Both the position numbers and the translations under genes were made by a program. A DNA stretch of 64,000 nucleotides, taken from positions 1 through 64,000 of the forward strand of contig NZ_JACYMM010000004.1 in assembly GCF_020858115.1 (NCBI RefSeq), read 5' to 3'. Source of the stretch: Janthinobacterium sp. FW305-129. Lineage in GTDB: Bacteria; Pseudomonadota; Gammaproteobacteria; Burkholderiales; Burkholderiaceae_D. The notes under the pieces were generated by a model, which was not told the DNA's origin, did not search any database, and was given only the letters and a program-made list of their open reading frames with translations. The first letter of the stretch is position 1. Each line of letters starts with the position of its first letter. This document shows, in pieces, positions 8,234 to 17,416 of the stretch.

Positions 8234-9834
8234 GTTGCTGGCGCATGGATGGTGACGCGGTTGCGGCCGCTGTTTTTCGACTGGTACAGCAAGGCATCGG
8301 CCTGGCGTATCAGTTCGCTGCTGTCCGTGCGCCGCTCCTGGCCGGGCAGGAGCGTGGCCGCGCCCAGGCTGACGGTCACGACGCCGTTCGCGCTGGCCGC
8401 GTGGGGGACTTGCAGCGCTTCGACGGCCGAGCGGATGGCTTCGGCCACTTCCAGCGCGCCCGCGGCATGGGTGGCGGGCATGATCACGGCGAACTCTTCG
8501 CCGCCGTAGCGCGCCGCCAGGTCTTCGGCCCGGCCCACGCTGCGCGCCACGGCGCCGGCAACGGCCTGCAGGCAGGCGTCGCCCGCCACGTGGCCGTACT
8601 GGTCGTTAAACTTTTTAAAGAAATCCACGTCCAGCATGATCAGCGACACCGGATGCCCGCTGCGCTGGGCGCGATTGAGTTCATGCGCCAGCGTTTCGTC
8701 GAAACAGCGGCGGTTGGCCAGGCCCGTCAAGCCGTCTTGCGAGGCGCGCGCGGCCAGGTCGGCATTCGCCTGTTGCAGCTCGGCACTGGCCAGGCGCAGG
8801 CTGGCCTCGATACGGTCGCGTATGGCGATTTGCCGCATCAGCTTGCGGAACAGGTACAGCAGCAGCGCCCCCGCCGCCAGCGAGGCGAGCACGATTTGCA
8901 TGCTCAACCATTGCCATTCGGCAAAAATATCGTCCTTCGACAAGCCCGCCGCCACGATGACGGGAAAGCGCTGCAGATGGCGATAGCTGTACAGCCGTTC
9001 GATCTCGTCCACTTTCGCCGTCATCATCGCCGTGCCGACGGGCCCTTGGTCGCGGTAGGCTTGCAAGATGGCGCCCGAGGAAATATCCATGCCGATCACC
9101 TCGGGCTGGAACGGCCGCCGGTAGATCAGGGTGCCGTCATCGAGGGCAAAGAAGGCCGTGCCCGTATTGCCCAGGTTGAGCGTGGCGTAGATGCGTTCGA
9201 AGGAGTTCAGCCCCAGGGTGACGAGCACCACGCCGGCAAACGTGCCGTCTTTTGCTTCGACCCGGCGCGAGACGGGCAATACCCATTGCCCGCTTGATTT
9301 GCTGCGCACGGGCGCACTGATATGGCTGCCAAGCTGCGCATGCGTCTGGTGGTAGATAAAGTAATTGCGGTCGGCATTGTTGCCGTCCTGCCTGGCGCCG
9401 GAAGAGGAGGCCAGCAGCTCTCCCTGTCCATCGAAAATGAAGACGCCGGCAATTTCCACGATATTTTTCGACAACTGCTGCAGATGCGACTGCAGCCGTT
9501 CGCCGGTATGGTCATTGTTGCCTTCATTCCTGACGTGTTCGGCAATATCTTCCAGCATCACATCGGCGATTTCCAGTTCCATGTACGCTTGCGTGGCCAG
9601 GGTGCGCGCCATGTTTTCCGTCGTCGCCCGCGCTTCGCGCAAGCGCACGTCGCGCGAAGACCAGACGATCCACACCGTCATGCCGAGCAGCATGGCGCAC
9701 ATGCAAAAGAAGGCGATACTGGCCCAGACCGTCACTGGCCGCTTGTGGCGGTGCAAGACCTGGGGCTGCGCCGCGAGGGCGTTGGTGTCGGGGACATCCT
9801 TTAGTGGGCGCATGAACGGATCATGAAGTTGCAT
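8230..9834 (-). CDS. Membrane diguanylate cyclase with periplasmic Cache-type sensor
   Basis: About 534 residues. A transmembrane helix (about 36-58) is followed by a periplasmic double-Cache-like domain (about 60-320, with the typical GVFIFDGQGELLAS strand) and a second helix (about 325-345). The GGDEF domain occupies the last 170 residues, with GGEEF at 444-448. The signature is intact, so it should make c-di-GMP, and RAED five residues before it forms an intact RxxD inhibitory site, predicting product feedback. ATG at 9834 is used; TTG 3 bp upstream and ATG at 9813 are alternatives. It is divergent from the acetyltransferase at 9954. Confidence 0.9.
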   Translation of the reverse strand: MQLHDPFMRPLKDVPDTNALAAQPQVLHRHKRPVTVWASIAFFCMCAMLLGMTVWIVWSSRDVRLREARATTENMARTLATQAYMELEIADVMLEDIAEHVRNEGNNDHTGERLQSHLQQLSKNIVEIAGVFIFDGQGELLASSSGARQDGNNADRNYFIYHQTHAQLGSHISAPVRSKSSGQWVLPVSRRVEAKDGTFAGVVLVTLGLNSFERIYATLNLGNTGTAFFALDDGTLIYRRPFQPEVIGMDISSGAILQAYRDQGPVGTAMMTAKVDEIERLYSYRHLQRFPVIVAAGLSKDDIFAEWQWLSMQIVLASLAAGALLLYLFRKLMRQIAIRDRIEASLRLASAELQQANADLAARASQDGLTGLANRRCFDETLAHELNRAQRSGHPVSLIMLDVDFFKKFNDQYGHVAGDACLQAVAGAVARSVGRAEDLAARYGGEEFAVIMPATHAAGALEVAEAIRSAVEALQVPHAASANGVVTVSLGAATLLPGQERRTDSSELIRQADALLYQSKNSGRNRVTIHAPAT

Positions 9835-9953
9835 CAATGATATGGTAAAAATATTGCCATACTACATTAAAAAGTGCCGTCATAAAGTTGCCACATCACT
9901 ATAGTTGCATGGAATAATAAGCATCGTCCGTTTCAACCTTCGATTGGAGTTGC

Positions 9954-10517
9954 ATGGCCTACACGAAAACCATCACCACTGAGCGCCTGATCCTGCGCAA
10001 ACCGCAACCCTCGGATGAGGCAGCCCAGTTCGCCATGCATGCCGATCCCGAAGTGATGCGCTATTTCAGCGAACCGCCGTGGGAAGATATCAGCCGCGCC
10101 ACGCGCCAGATCGCCGAGGACAGCGCCGCTTTCGAGAAAGAGGAATTCTTCCGCTTTGCCGTCGAGCTGAAGGCGACGGGCGAATACCTGGGCAGCTGCA
10201 GCCTGTTTTCCGAGCACCGCCAGAACCGCCGCGCTGAAATCGGCTACGCGCTGGGCCGTCCGTACTGGGGCAACGGTTATATGCAGGAAGCGCTGTCGGC
10301 GCTGATCGAATTCGCCTTCGTCGAGCGCGACCTGAACCGCCTGGAAGCCGATATCGACCCGCTCAACGCCGGCTCGGCCAGCGCCCTCGAACGCCAGGGT
10401 TTTAATAAGGAAGGCTTTTTGCCGGAGCGCTGGATCGTCGCTGGCCAGGTCAGCGATTCGGCCCTGTACGGCTTGCTGCGGCGCGAGTGGGAAGCACGGC
10501 GCAAGGGCGCCGTGTGA
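9954..10517 (+). CDS. GNAT acetyltransferase, RimJ/RimL type
   Basis: A 187-residue N-acetyltransferase. It opens with the family strand TERLILRKPQPSDEAAQ, and the acetyl-CoA-binding part reads AEIGYALGRPYWGNGYMQEAL (about residues 86-106). The C-terminal half has NAGSASALERQGFNKEG, typical of RimJ/RimL-type enzymes that act on protein N-termini or small amines. Substrate unknown. It overlaps the next gene, also a GNAT protein, by four bases. Confidence 0.88.
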   Translation: MAYTKTITTERLILRKPQPSDEAAQFAMHADPEVMRYFSEPPWEDISRATRQIAEDSAAFEKEEFFRFAVELKATGEYLGSCSLFSEHRQNRRAEIGYALGRPYWGNGYMQEALSALIEFAFVERDLNRLEADIDPLNAGSASALERQGFNKEGFLPERWIVAGQVSDSALYGLLRREWEARRKGAV

Positions 10518-11062
10518 GCCACTGCGGGAAGCCGCGATTGCCGCTCACCGATCATCCCCTGGTGACCTTGCGCCACCTGGAACGCAGCGACGCGCCCGCC
10601 TGGTATGCCTACCTGGCCGACCCTGTCGTCGTCGAACACACGAGCTGGGATTTGCATTCCATCGATGATCTGCAAGCCAATTTTGATGACTACGCATCGG
10701 CAGACGCGTCTTCGCCCATGCGCCTGGCCGTCGTGCTGCGCGAGGGCGGCCAGCTGGTGGGCACCATCGGCTTGAATGCGATTTCCCCGCAGCACCGTAC
10801 GGCCGAAATCGCCTACGATCTTGCTCCTGCCGTGTGGGGGCAGGGCGTGGCCACGTCCATTGTGAACGCCGTCGTGGACTGGGCCTTCCGGCATCTTGGC
10901 TTGCTGCGCATCCAGGCGACCGTGCTGGAAAGCAACGAGCGTTCGCTGCGCGTGCTCGAACGCTGCGCTTTCGAGCGGGAAGGCTATCTGCGCTGCTACC
11001 GGCAAATTCGTGGAAGGTCCGGCAACTTCTGGCTGGTTGCGCGCCTTGCCGGCGTGCCATGA
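10514..11062 (+). CDS. GNAT acetyltransferase, second of a tandem pair
   Basis: A 182-residue RimJ/RimL-type acetyltransferase starting at a GTG that overlaps the previous stop (GTGA), implying translational coupling. Motif A region is AEIAYDLAPAVWGQGVATS, and the end has ESNERSLRVLERCAFEREG. It shares architecture with the preceding gene, so a tandem duplication is plausible. It overlaps the response regulator gene by ATGA, tying acetyltransferases and two-component system into one transcript. Confidence 0.87.
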   Translation: MSHCGKPRLPLTDHPLVTLRHLERSDAPAWYAYLADPVVVEHTSWDLHSIDDLQANFDDYASADASSPMRLAVVLREGGQLVGTIGLNAISPQHRTAEIAYDLAPAVWGQGVATSIVNAVVDWAFRHLGLLRIQATVLESNERSLRVLERCAFEREGYLRCYRQIRGRSGNFWLVARLAGVP

Positions 11063-11772
11063 ACAAAGCGCCCCTGAGCATCCTGCTGGTGGAAGACCAC
11101 CTGGGCATCGCGCGCCAGGTGCTCGATTTCCTCGACGGCCTGGGCTGGCAGACGGACCATGCGGGCACGGGCGCGCTGGCGGTGCAATTGGCCACGCGCA
11201 ATCCCTATGACGTGGTGCTGCTGGACCTGAACCTGCCCGACATCGATGGCTTGCAAGTGTGCCGCGCCATCAAGGCCGGCGCGCCCAGCAATGTGCCGGT
11301 TCTGATGCTGACGGCGCGCGACTCTTACGAAGACAAGGCGCGCGGTTTTCGCGACGGCGCCGACGATTATTTGACCAAGCCCTTCGACTTGCGCGAAGTG
11401 GCCTTGCGCTGCGAAGCGCTGGCGCGCCGGCAGCAGTTGCACGTGCAGCAGGAAATGCGCGTGGGGCCATTCACCTTGCAGACGCGCGCAGGACGCGCCC
11501 TGTATGGCGACGCACTCCTGCCATTGACGCAGACGGGTTTTAAGATCCTTCTGCTGCTGTGCCGCGAATACCCGCACGCCGTATCGCGCTCGGCCTTGCT
11601 GCAACAGCTGTGGGGCAGCCAGCCGCCCGACAGCGACGCCCTCAAATCGCATATCTACGCGCTGCGCAAGCAGCTGGAGTTGCTTGGCGGGTCTGGCGCG
11701 GCGGGCGTGCTGGTGACCATACCGCAGCTGGGCTACCGCCTGGCCTTCGACGGGGCGGCCAGCGATGGCTAA
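11059..11772 (+). CDS. OmpR/PhoB-family response regulator
   Basis: A 237-residue regulator. The receiver domain (about 5-120) has the acidic pair ED12-13, phospho-acceptor D56 (LLDLNLPDIDG) and conserved Lys in DDYLTKPFDL. A winged-helix DNA-binding domain follows (about 130-235, ending with TIPQLGYRLAF). The start at 11059 overlaps the previous stop (ATGA). It overlaps the kinase gene by 8 bp and is presumably phosphorylated by it. Targets unknown. Confidence 0.93.
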   Translation: MNKAPLSILLVEDHLGIARQVLDFLDGLGWQTDHAGTGALAVQLATRNPYDVVLLDLNLPDIDGLQVCRAIKAGAPSNVPVLMLTARDSYEDKARGFRDGADDYLTKPFDLREVALRCEALARRQQLHVQQEMRVGPFTLQTRAGRALYGDALLPLTQTGFKILLLLCREYPHAVSRSALLQQLWGSQPPDSDALKSHIYALRKQLELLGGSGAAGVLVTIPQLGYRLAFDGAASDG

Positions 11773-12988
11773 GTCGATCCGGCAGCGCCTGTTCGCGGCC
11801 CTGGCCGGCTTCACCGTCCTGCTGTGCCTGTGCTACACGGGCTTGGCGCTGGTCATCGCCTACGTGACGGAAGACATGCTGGTGCAGCGCCTGCTCGAAC
11901 GCGAAGCGGTGGCCGTCAGCCAGCGCTTGCGCCAGCACGGTCAGCTTACGCCGTCTGGCAGCGACCTCATCACGGTTTATGGCAGTTACCTTGATTTGCC
12001 TCAAGCGGTGCGTGCGCAAGTGCCGCCGTCCGCCCCGCGCGCGGAAGTGTTTACGACGACGGGCCAGCATTATCATGTGCTGGCGCTCGATTTCGTTACC
12101 GGCGGCAAGCCGGCCCGCTGCTATCTGCTGGCCGACGTGGCGCCCGTGCTGGTGGTGTCGCGCCTGACGCGGGAAGTGGGCGGTGTCGTGGCTGGGGTGG
12201 CGCTGGCGCTGATCGGCCTGGCCCTGCTGCTGGCCTACTGGCTGGCGCGGCGTCTCGTGCTGCCCTTGCAGCGTCTGGCCCACGAAGCGCGCCAGCTGGC
12301 GCCCGGCGGCGCCGTCCATTTCAGCGAGCGCGACCGTCCCGACGAGATCGGTTTCCTGGCGCGCCGCCTGGAAACCACGTTTACCGAACTGCAGGCAGTG
12401 TTGCGGCGGGAACAGGCATTCGCGCGCGACGTCAGCCACGAACTGCGCACGCCGCTCACCCTGATGCATAACACACTGGCGCTGGCCTATGCGCAGCCGC
12501 TGGGCAAGCAGGAGCAGGCGCAGCTGCGGCAAGCCACGGACGAGATGCGCGCTACCATCGACGTGCTGTTCGCGCTGGCACGGGCCGAGCAATTGCCGGG
12601 CGACGTGGTGGAGTTGCGCGGCTGCATCGAGCAATGCCTGCTGCGCCTGCTCGACGAACACCCTTGGGATGCCAGCCTGCTGACCCTGGACTTGCCCGAG
12701 CGGCTGGAGGTGGTCGGCAACGTGCAACTGGTCATGTTGCTCCTAAATAATTGCCTGGGGAATGCCCTGTTCCATGGCGGCCCCGCTTGCCGCATCAGCA
12801 TTGCATTTGCGCAAGGCCGCCTGAGCATCGTCAATACGGTGCCGGCGGGGCAACCGCGGCGCATCCACGGTTTCGCGCATGGCCAGAACCTGCTGCTGCG
12901 CCTGGCGCAAGCCATGCACTGGGACATCGTTTTCCACCCAAACACGGCGCAGTACCGCGTCGACATCATTGCGCTCCAGAAACAGTAA
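11765..12988 (+). CDS. Sensor histidine kinase partner of the upstream regulator
   Basis: A 407-residue membrane kinase with transmembrane helices at about 12-34 and 138-160, and a short periplasmic domain between them. A HAMP-like linker is followed by HisKA with H225 ([13 protein letters not shown]). The N-box is good (NNCLGNALFHG). The G1 box, normally DxGxG, reads VNTVPAG and the G2 region GFAHGQNLLLRL, so the ATP-binding domain is of a divergent kind. It may still be active, since N-x-[TG] variants exist in small sensor kinases. Confidence 0.88.
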   Translation: MAKSIRQRLFAALAGFTVLLCLCYTGLALVIAYVTEDMLVQRLLEREAVAVSQRLRQHGQLTPSGSDLITVYGSYLDLPQAVRAQVPPSAPRAEVFTTTGQHYHVLALDFVTGGKPARCYLLADVAPVLVVSRLTREVGGVVAGVALALIGLALLLAYWLARRLVLPLQRLAHEARQLAPGGAVHFSERDRPDEIGFLARRLETTFTELQAVLRREQAFARDVSHELRTPLTLMHNTLALAYAQPLGKQEQAQLRQATDEMRATIDVLFALARAEQLPGDVVELRGCIEQCLLRLLDEHPWDASLLTLDLPERLEVVGNVQLVMLLLNNCLGNALFHGGPACRISIAFAQGRLSIVNTVPAGQPRRIHGFAHGQNLLLRLAQAMHWDIVFHPNTAQYRVDIIALQKQ

Positions 12989-13063
12989 AAAGCAGGGAGA
13001 TTTCACCGCGATTTCACCGGCGCCTGCATAAGCTGCAAGCTCTTGATTAACGGAGAAAACCGC

Positions 13064-13939
13064 ATGAAATTTCTTATCAGCCTGCTGGTGCTGGCGTGCA
13101 CCAGCATCCCTGTTCTGGCGCAAGTTAGCAGCCTCGTCCACAAGGAAGATAAACGCCGCTACATCGTCTACACGCCGGAGGCTTATCAAAGCCAGCCTCA
13201 GAAGACCTTTCCCGTCGTCTTCAATTTCCATGGCGGCGGCATGAGCATGGCGGAACAGATGCTGTACACGCAGATGAACAAGACGGCCGAGCGCCACCAG
13301 TTCATCGTTGTGTATCCGCAAGGCATCAAGCAAGACTGGAACGTAGGCTTCGGCATGGATTACCTGGCGGGCACGGACGACGTCGGTTTTACGCAAGCGA
13401 TATTGAGCAAACTCAAGCAGGATTACCGCATCGATGACAAGCGCGTGTATGCGACGGGCCTGTCGCGCGGCGGCTTTTTCGCCTTGCGCCTGGCAGCCGA
13501 GTTGCCGCAGCAGTTCGCCGCCGTCGCCTCGGTGGGCGCGCCCATGCCGGAACCCGTGCGGCAGCATCACAAGCAGAAGGACAAGGTTGGCATGCTGCTG
13601 ATACAGGGCACGGCCGACAAGGTGGTGCTGTTCGAGGGCAAGGCCGCCAGCTATCTGTCGGCCGAGGACACGTTCGATTACTGGCGCAGGCACAACGGCA
13701 TCGACGGCGCCGTACCGCTGCCGCGCCTGATGCCGGCTCCTGCCGGCGACGCCACGCAAGTGACTTGGCTGGAGCAGGGCGCTGGCGGGGCCAGTGTGGC
13801 CTTGCTCACCGTCAAGGAAGGCGGCCACACGTGGCCCGGCGCCGATGCCTTCAATGTTGGCCTACCCATCGGCAAGACCACGCGCGCCATCGATGCGAAT
13901 GAGGTAATGTGGGAATTTTTCAGCCGCCATCGGCGCTGA
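13064..13939 (+). CDS. Secreted alpha/beta-hydrolase esterase, PHB depolymerase/LpqC-like
   Basis: A 291-residue protein with a Sec signal (residues 1-20, ending SIPVLAQ). The nucleophile elbow is GLS134RGG, the oxyanion strand NFHGGG (55-59), the acid likely in IQGTADKVV and the histidine in EGGHTWPGA. This pattern is that of the esterase/poly(3-hydroxybutyrate) depolymerase family also containing feruloyl esterases, acting on polyesters or acetylated/feruloylated sugars outside the cytoplasm. The start has CGGAGAAAACCGC upstream. It follows the two-component genes by 75 bp and may be in their regulon. Confidence 0.85.
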   Translation: MKFLISLLVLACTSIPVLAQVSSLVHKEDKRRYIVYTPEAYQSQPQKTFPVVFNFHGGGMSMAEQMLYTQMNKTAERHQFIVVYPQGIKQDWNVGFGMDYLAGTDDVGFTQAILSKLKQDYRIDDKRVYATGLSRGGFFALRLAAELPQQFAAVASVGAPMPEPVRQHHKQKDKVGMLLIQGTADKVVLFEGKAASYLSAEDTFDYWRRHNGIDGAVPLPRLMPAPAGDATQVTWLEQGAGGASVALLTVKEGGHTWPGADAFNVGLPIGKTTRAIDANEVMWEFFSRHRR

Positions 13940-13992
13940 CGCCATGCTAGGATGGCGGCGCATGGCGTAACCCAACAGGAAAGGCAGGCACA

Positions 13993-14487
13993 GTGGGATT
14001 ATCAACAGCAGGTATCGCGGCCATGGCCGAGGCGATCTTTGCCAAGCCCGGCGCATCCGTGGCGCAGGCGTATTCGGAGCCGGAACAGGAAACGCTGCAT
14101 TTCCGCTCGCCGGCCGAGCTGTGCGCGTATGCGGCCAGGCTGGAGGCAGATGGGGCCAGCGACGTGCTCCTGGCCGTCCATTACGCGGACATGGCCGGGC
14201 AGTTTGCCCCGACCCGCATCGCGCTCGACCCGGCCCAGTGCGGCGGCCTCACGTATCGTTATGTGTGCGAAGGCTGGGGCGTCATCCGCGTGTATCTGCG
14301 CCTCTCCAGCGGCAAGGGCCTGGCGTCGAACGTGGGCGCCAATTCGCAGAAGCGCGCGGAAAAATGGCAACCCCATTACCCGGCATTCGGTTCGCCCGAC
14401 GCGTGGGACTGGGACGCCGTGGGCCGCCATGAACGCAGGCTTATCCGTGTGCTGAAGAAAGTGGCCGAGCAGGAAGGCGTGGCATGA
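13993..14487 (+). CDS. Hypothetical protein
   Basis: A 164-residue protein with GTG start (AGGAAAGGCAGGCACA upstream). It has no signal, membrane helix or motif I recognise. The C-terminal third is rich in Trp/Arg (SPDAWDWDAVGRHERRLIR). It overlaps the next gene by ATGA, so the two are made together. Confidence 0.7.
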   Translation: MGLSTAGIAAMAEAIFAKPGASVAQAYSEPEQETLHFRSPAELCAYAARLEADGASDVLLAVHYADMAGQFAPTRIALDPAQCGGLTYRYVCEGWGVIRVYLRLSSGKGLASNVGANSQKRAEKWQPHYPAFGSPDAWDWDAVGRHERRLIRVLKKVAEQEGVA

Positions 14488-14996
14488 CGGACATGATGCA
14501 GATCAACCCCGCCACCGTCTTTTGCCGCTCGCTGGCGCAGCTTTCCGCCATGCTCGACAAGACCGGCACGGCGCCACAGCTGCTGGCGGCGCGGCTGCAT
14601 CCGGACATGCTGCCGTTCGCCCAGCAAGTGCGCGCAGCCGTGAGCTTTTCCCTGCGCGGCTGCTGCCCGCTGGCGGGGCTGGAGGTGGCCGATTTCAGCG
14701 GCGCCGCCAGCCTGCAGGAACAGATCGCGCAGACCATGCGCTACATCAAGGCCATCCCCGCGGAACGCTTTGACGGGCCGCCTGACCGCATCTGCCGCGA
14801 CCGCGCCGGCTTCGCCGACATCGTGCTGCCGGCCGATGAGTACCTGAGTCTGTACATCCTGCCGAATTTCTATTTTCATTTCAGCATGGCGTATGCGATT
14901 GCGCGCAGCCAAGGTGCCGCCATCGGCAAGGGCGATTTCGACGGTTATCATGCGTATGCGCCGGGATTTTCATTCGAGCGCCCTGCCGCGCCGTAG
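14484..14996 (+). CDS. DUF1993-family protein
   Basis: A 170-residue protein whose layout matches DUF1993: an N-terminal helix with LSAMLDK, LLAARLHPDMLPFAQQV, a central GLEVADF segment and the conserved end ILPNFYFHFSMAYAIARSQG then IGKGDFDGY. The family is uncharacterised and looks like a four-helix DinB-type fold (family knowledge, not proven here). It is coupled to the upstream unknown gene by ATGA. Confidence 0.82.
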   Translation: MTDMMQINPATVFCRSLAQLSAMLDKTGTAPQLLAARLHPDMLPFAQQVRAAVSFSLRGCCPLAGLEVADFSGAASLQEQIAQTMRYIKAIPAERFDGPPDRICRDRAGFADIVLPADEYLSLYILPNFYFHFSMAYAIARSQGAAIGKGDFDGYHAYAPGFSFERPAAP

Positions 14997-14999
14997 TGG

Positions 15000-15455
15000 T
15001 TACAGCCCCGCTTCCTTCCATGCTGACAGCTCCAGCCGCTTCAGCAGCCGGCCCGACAGCCCGCAGCTCCAGCAACTGATCTGGATTTGCCGGCGCCGCC
15101 CCTGATCCGCATGCCAGGCTTGCTCGGCGTAATCGAGCAGCGCGTCGCTGAGCGCAGAGGCGTCGGCTGTCGCAGGCAGGCGCGACATCAATTCAAGCAC
15201 GCCGTGGGTGGCCTCCTTGATCTGCAGCAAACCGGCCAGCAGCGCGCGCAGCACGGCGCCGTCGATGGAACTGCTCGCTTGCGTGAAACGTTGCTGCCAG
15301 CACAGGCTGCGCTGCGGCCACAAGGCCAGCAGCGCGGGCACGTCGGCCGTCCGCAGTTGCCCGATCAGCTCATCCGCCTCCTGAAACAGGTCGAGGCGGT
15401 CGTACTCGTCGCCATCCAGCCCCAGCAGTTCATCGAGTTCCTGCAAGACGCTCAT
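15000..15455 (-). CDS. Hypothetical protein
   Basis: A 151-residue acidic, mainly helical protein with no recognised domain. The start overlaps the stop of the upstream dehydrogenase gene (ATGA), so it is the last gene of a LysR-dehydrogenase-unknown operon. The C-terminus carries a Cys pair SCWSCGLSG. Its 3' end lies 4 bp from the convergent DUF1993 gene. Confidence 0.7.
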   Translation of the reverse strand: MSVLQELDELLGLDGDEYDRLDLFQEADELIGQLRTADVPALLALWPQRSLCWQQRFTQASSSIDGAVLRALLAGLLQIKEATHGVLELMSRLPATADASALSDALLDYAEQAWHADQGRRRQIQISCWSCGLSGRLLKRLELSAWKEAGL

Positions 15456-16435
15456 GCCACCACGTTCACGGGAACGCCCCGTTCGAACGCTTCGATATTG
15501 CCGATCAATATGTCAGCCAGCTTTTGCATGGCTTCACCACTGGCCCAGGCCGTGTGGGGCGTAAGGATGAAGTTGGGCAGCCGCAAGTTCAACAGCGGGT
15601 TGTCGGGCAGGGGCGGTTCCTTCGACAGCACGTCGAAGCCGGCGCCGGCGATTACGCCACGGGTCAATGCGTCGGCCAGCGCCGCTTCATCGACGAGGCC
15701 GCCCCGCGCCGTGTTGATCAGCAGGGACGTCGGCTGCATACGCGCCAGTTCCTTCGCGCCGATGATGTTGCGCGTCTTGTCCGTCAAGGGCAGGTGCAGG
15801 CTCAGTACGTCGGAGGTGGCCAGCAGTTCGTCAAAACTCACTTCCTTGACGCCGTCTTCCTGGATCGGGGAACGGTTGTGGACGATCACCTGCATGCCGA
15901 AGGCGCGCCCCAGTTGCGCCACGGACTTGCCCAGCGCGCCGTAGCCGAGCAGACCCAGGCGGCTGCCCGCCAGGTCGCGGATCGGGTGGCCGAACAGGCA
16001 GAAGCGGTCCGACGCCTGCCACAGGCCCGCTTCCACGTCCGCGCGGTAGGCGATGAGCTGGCGGCGCAGGGCCAGCATCAGGGCCAAGGTGTGCTCGGGC
16101 ACGGTGGCGCGCGCATAGTCGCGGATATTCGCCACGATAATGCCCCGCTCGCGGCAGGCGGCCAGGTCGAGGATGTCCGTGCCCGTGGCGGCCACGGCGA
16201 TCATCTTCAGATCGGGCAGGTGCGCCAGCTCGGCCGCGCGCAGCGGCACTTTATTGGTGATGGCGATGCTGGCGCCTTGCAGACGAGAAACTGTCTGCTC
16301 GCTGCCCTTGGTGTGCGGAAACTCTTCCCAGCTGTGGGCGAAGGCGGGCGGGCGCACGGTGGCGATCAGGCTGTCGCGGTCGAGAAAGACGATGCGGTGC
16401 GGGTGCAGGTGCGGTGGTGTGCTTGCTGCGGTCAT
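15452..16435 (-). CDS. D-2-hydroxyacid dehydrogenase (glycerate/hydroxypyruvate type)
   Basis: A 327-residue NAD(P)-dependent oxidoreductase. The Rossmann signature is GYGALG, preceded by LGLL. The catalytic residues appear in order: Arg in NTARGGLVDE, Glu in FDVLSKEPP, His in TPHTAWAS. The last form is common in glycerate/hydroxypyruvate dehydrogenases. The start at 16435 overlaps the stop of the LysR gene by ATGA; the upstream open frame is LysR coding sequence in another frame. Glyoxylate or 2-oxoacid reduction is likely. Confidence 0.88.
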   Translation of the reverse strand: MTAASTPPHLHPHRIVFLDRDSLIATVRPPAFAHSWEEFPHTKGSEQTVSRLQGASIAITNKVPLRAAELAHLPDLKMIAVAATGTDILDLAACRERGIIVANIRDYARATVPEHTLALMLALRRQLIAYRADVEAGLWQASDRFCLFGHPIRDLAGSRLGLLGYGALGKSVAQLGRAFGMQVIVHNRSPIQEDGVKEVSFDELLATSDVLSLHLPLTDKTRNIIGAKELARMQPTSLLINTARGGLVDEAALADALTRGVIAGAGFDVLSKEPPLPDNPLLNLRLPNFILTPHTAWASGEAMQKLADILIGNIEAFERGVPVNVVA

Positions 16436-17391
16436 GGCTGGGCCTCGGTCAGGGCGGCACGCGCGGGCAGGGTGCTCTTGCCCTTCAGTTGCGTGGCCGG
16501 GTGGTTGGTAAACATGTCGGCGACCCATTCGACGAACACGCGCACCTTGGCGGACAGGTGGCGGTTGGGCGGATAGATCACGTGGATGGGCAGCGGGTCG
16601 GATTCCCATTCACTGAGCAATTCCACCATTTTGCCCTGTTCCAGCAGCGGCGCAAGCATGAAATGCGTCATTTGCACGATGCCCAGGCCCGCCAGGCCGG
16701 CGGCCGCGTAGGCGTTCGAGTCGTTCAGGGCGATATGGCTGGGCATGGACATCTGGATGCGTTCACCGGCGCGCGTGAAATCCCACTCGAAGGTCTTGCC
16801 CGTCTTGGCAGAGAAAAAATTCACGCCCCGGTGCTGCGCCAGGTCGTTCGGGTGCTGCGGCGTGCCGTGGCGCGCCAGGTAGCCGGGCGCGGCGCAGGTA
16901 ATGAAATGCAGCACGCCGACCCGGCGCGCGATCAGGTTCAGGTCGCCCAATTCTCCGCCGCGCACGGCGCAATCGACGCCTTCCTCGATCAGGTCGACGG
17001 GGCGGTCGCTGCAACCGAGTTCCAGCGAGATGTCCGGGTAGCGGGCAAAAAAGTCGGGCAGGGCGGGGATGATCAGTTCGCTGGCCAGGGCTGTCGGCGC
17101 ATCCACGCGCAGCCGCCCGCTGGGGCTCAGGCGCGTGCGCGACAGCGATTCCTCGGCCTCGCGCACGTCCGACAGAATGCGCACGCAGCGCTCGTAATAC
17201 GCGGCGCCATCGGACGTGATGCTGACGTGGCGCGTGGTGCGGTTGAGCAACTTGACCGACAGGCTCGCTTCCAGCGACTGGATCAGGGTCGACACGGTGG
17301 CTTTCGGCAGCTGCATGTTTTCCGCCGCGCGCGTAAAGCCGCCCGCGTCGACGACTTGGATGAAGACTTCCATGGCTTGCAGCTTGTTCAC
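16432..17391 (-). CDS. LysR-family transcriptional regulator
   Basis: A 319-residue regulator with N-terminal winged helix (MEVFIQVVDAGGFTRAAE, then LPKATVSTLIQSLEASL) and periplasmic-binding-like effector domain. GTG at 17391 is chosen because AGGA lies 6 bp upstream and the product then starts VNKLQAMEVF like its relatives; a further GTG lies at 17406. It is divergent from the efflux operon, the position occupied by CeoR/BpeT/MexT in related operons, but is also first gene of an operon with a dehydrogenase, so it may control either. Confidence 0.88.
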   Translation of the reverse strand: MNKLQAMEVFIQVVDAGGFTRAAENMQLPKATVSTLIQSLEASLSVKLLNRTTRHVSITSDGAAYYERCVRILSDVREAEESLSRTRLSPSGRLRVDAPTALASELIIPALPDFFARYPDISLELGCSDRPVDLIEEGVDCAVRGGELGDLNLIARRVGVLHFITCAAPGYLARHGTPQHPNDLAQHRGVNFFSAKTGKTFEWDFTRAGERIQMSMPSHIALNDSNAYAAAGLAGLGIVQMTHFMLAPLLEQGKMVELLSEWESDPLPIHVIYPPNRHLSAKVRVFVEWVADMFTNHPATQLKGKSTLPARAALTEAQP

Positions 17392-17416
17392 TTGATTTCC
17401 TATCACTTTCTGCGTG

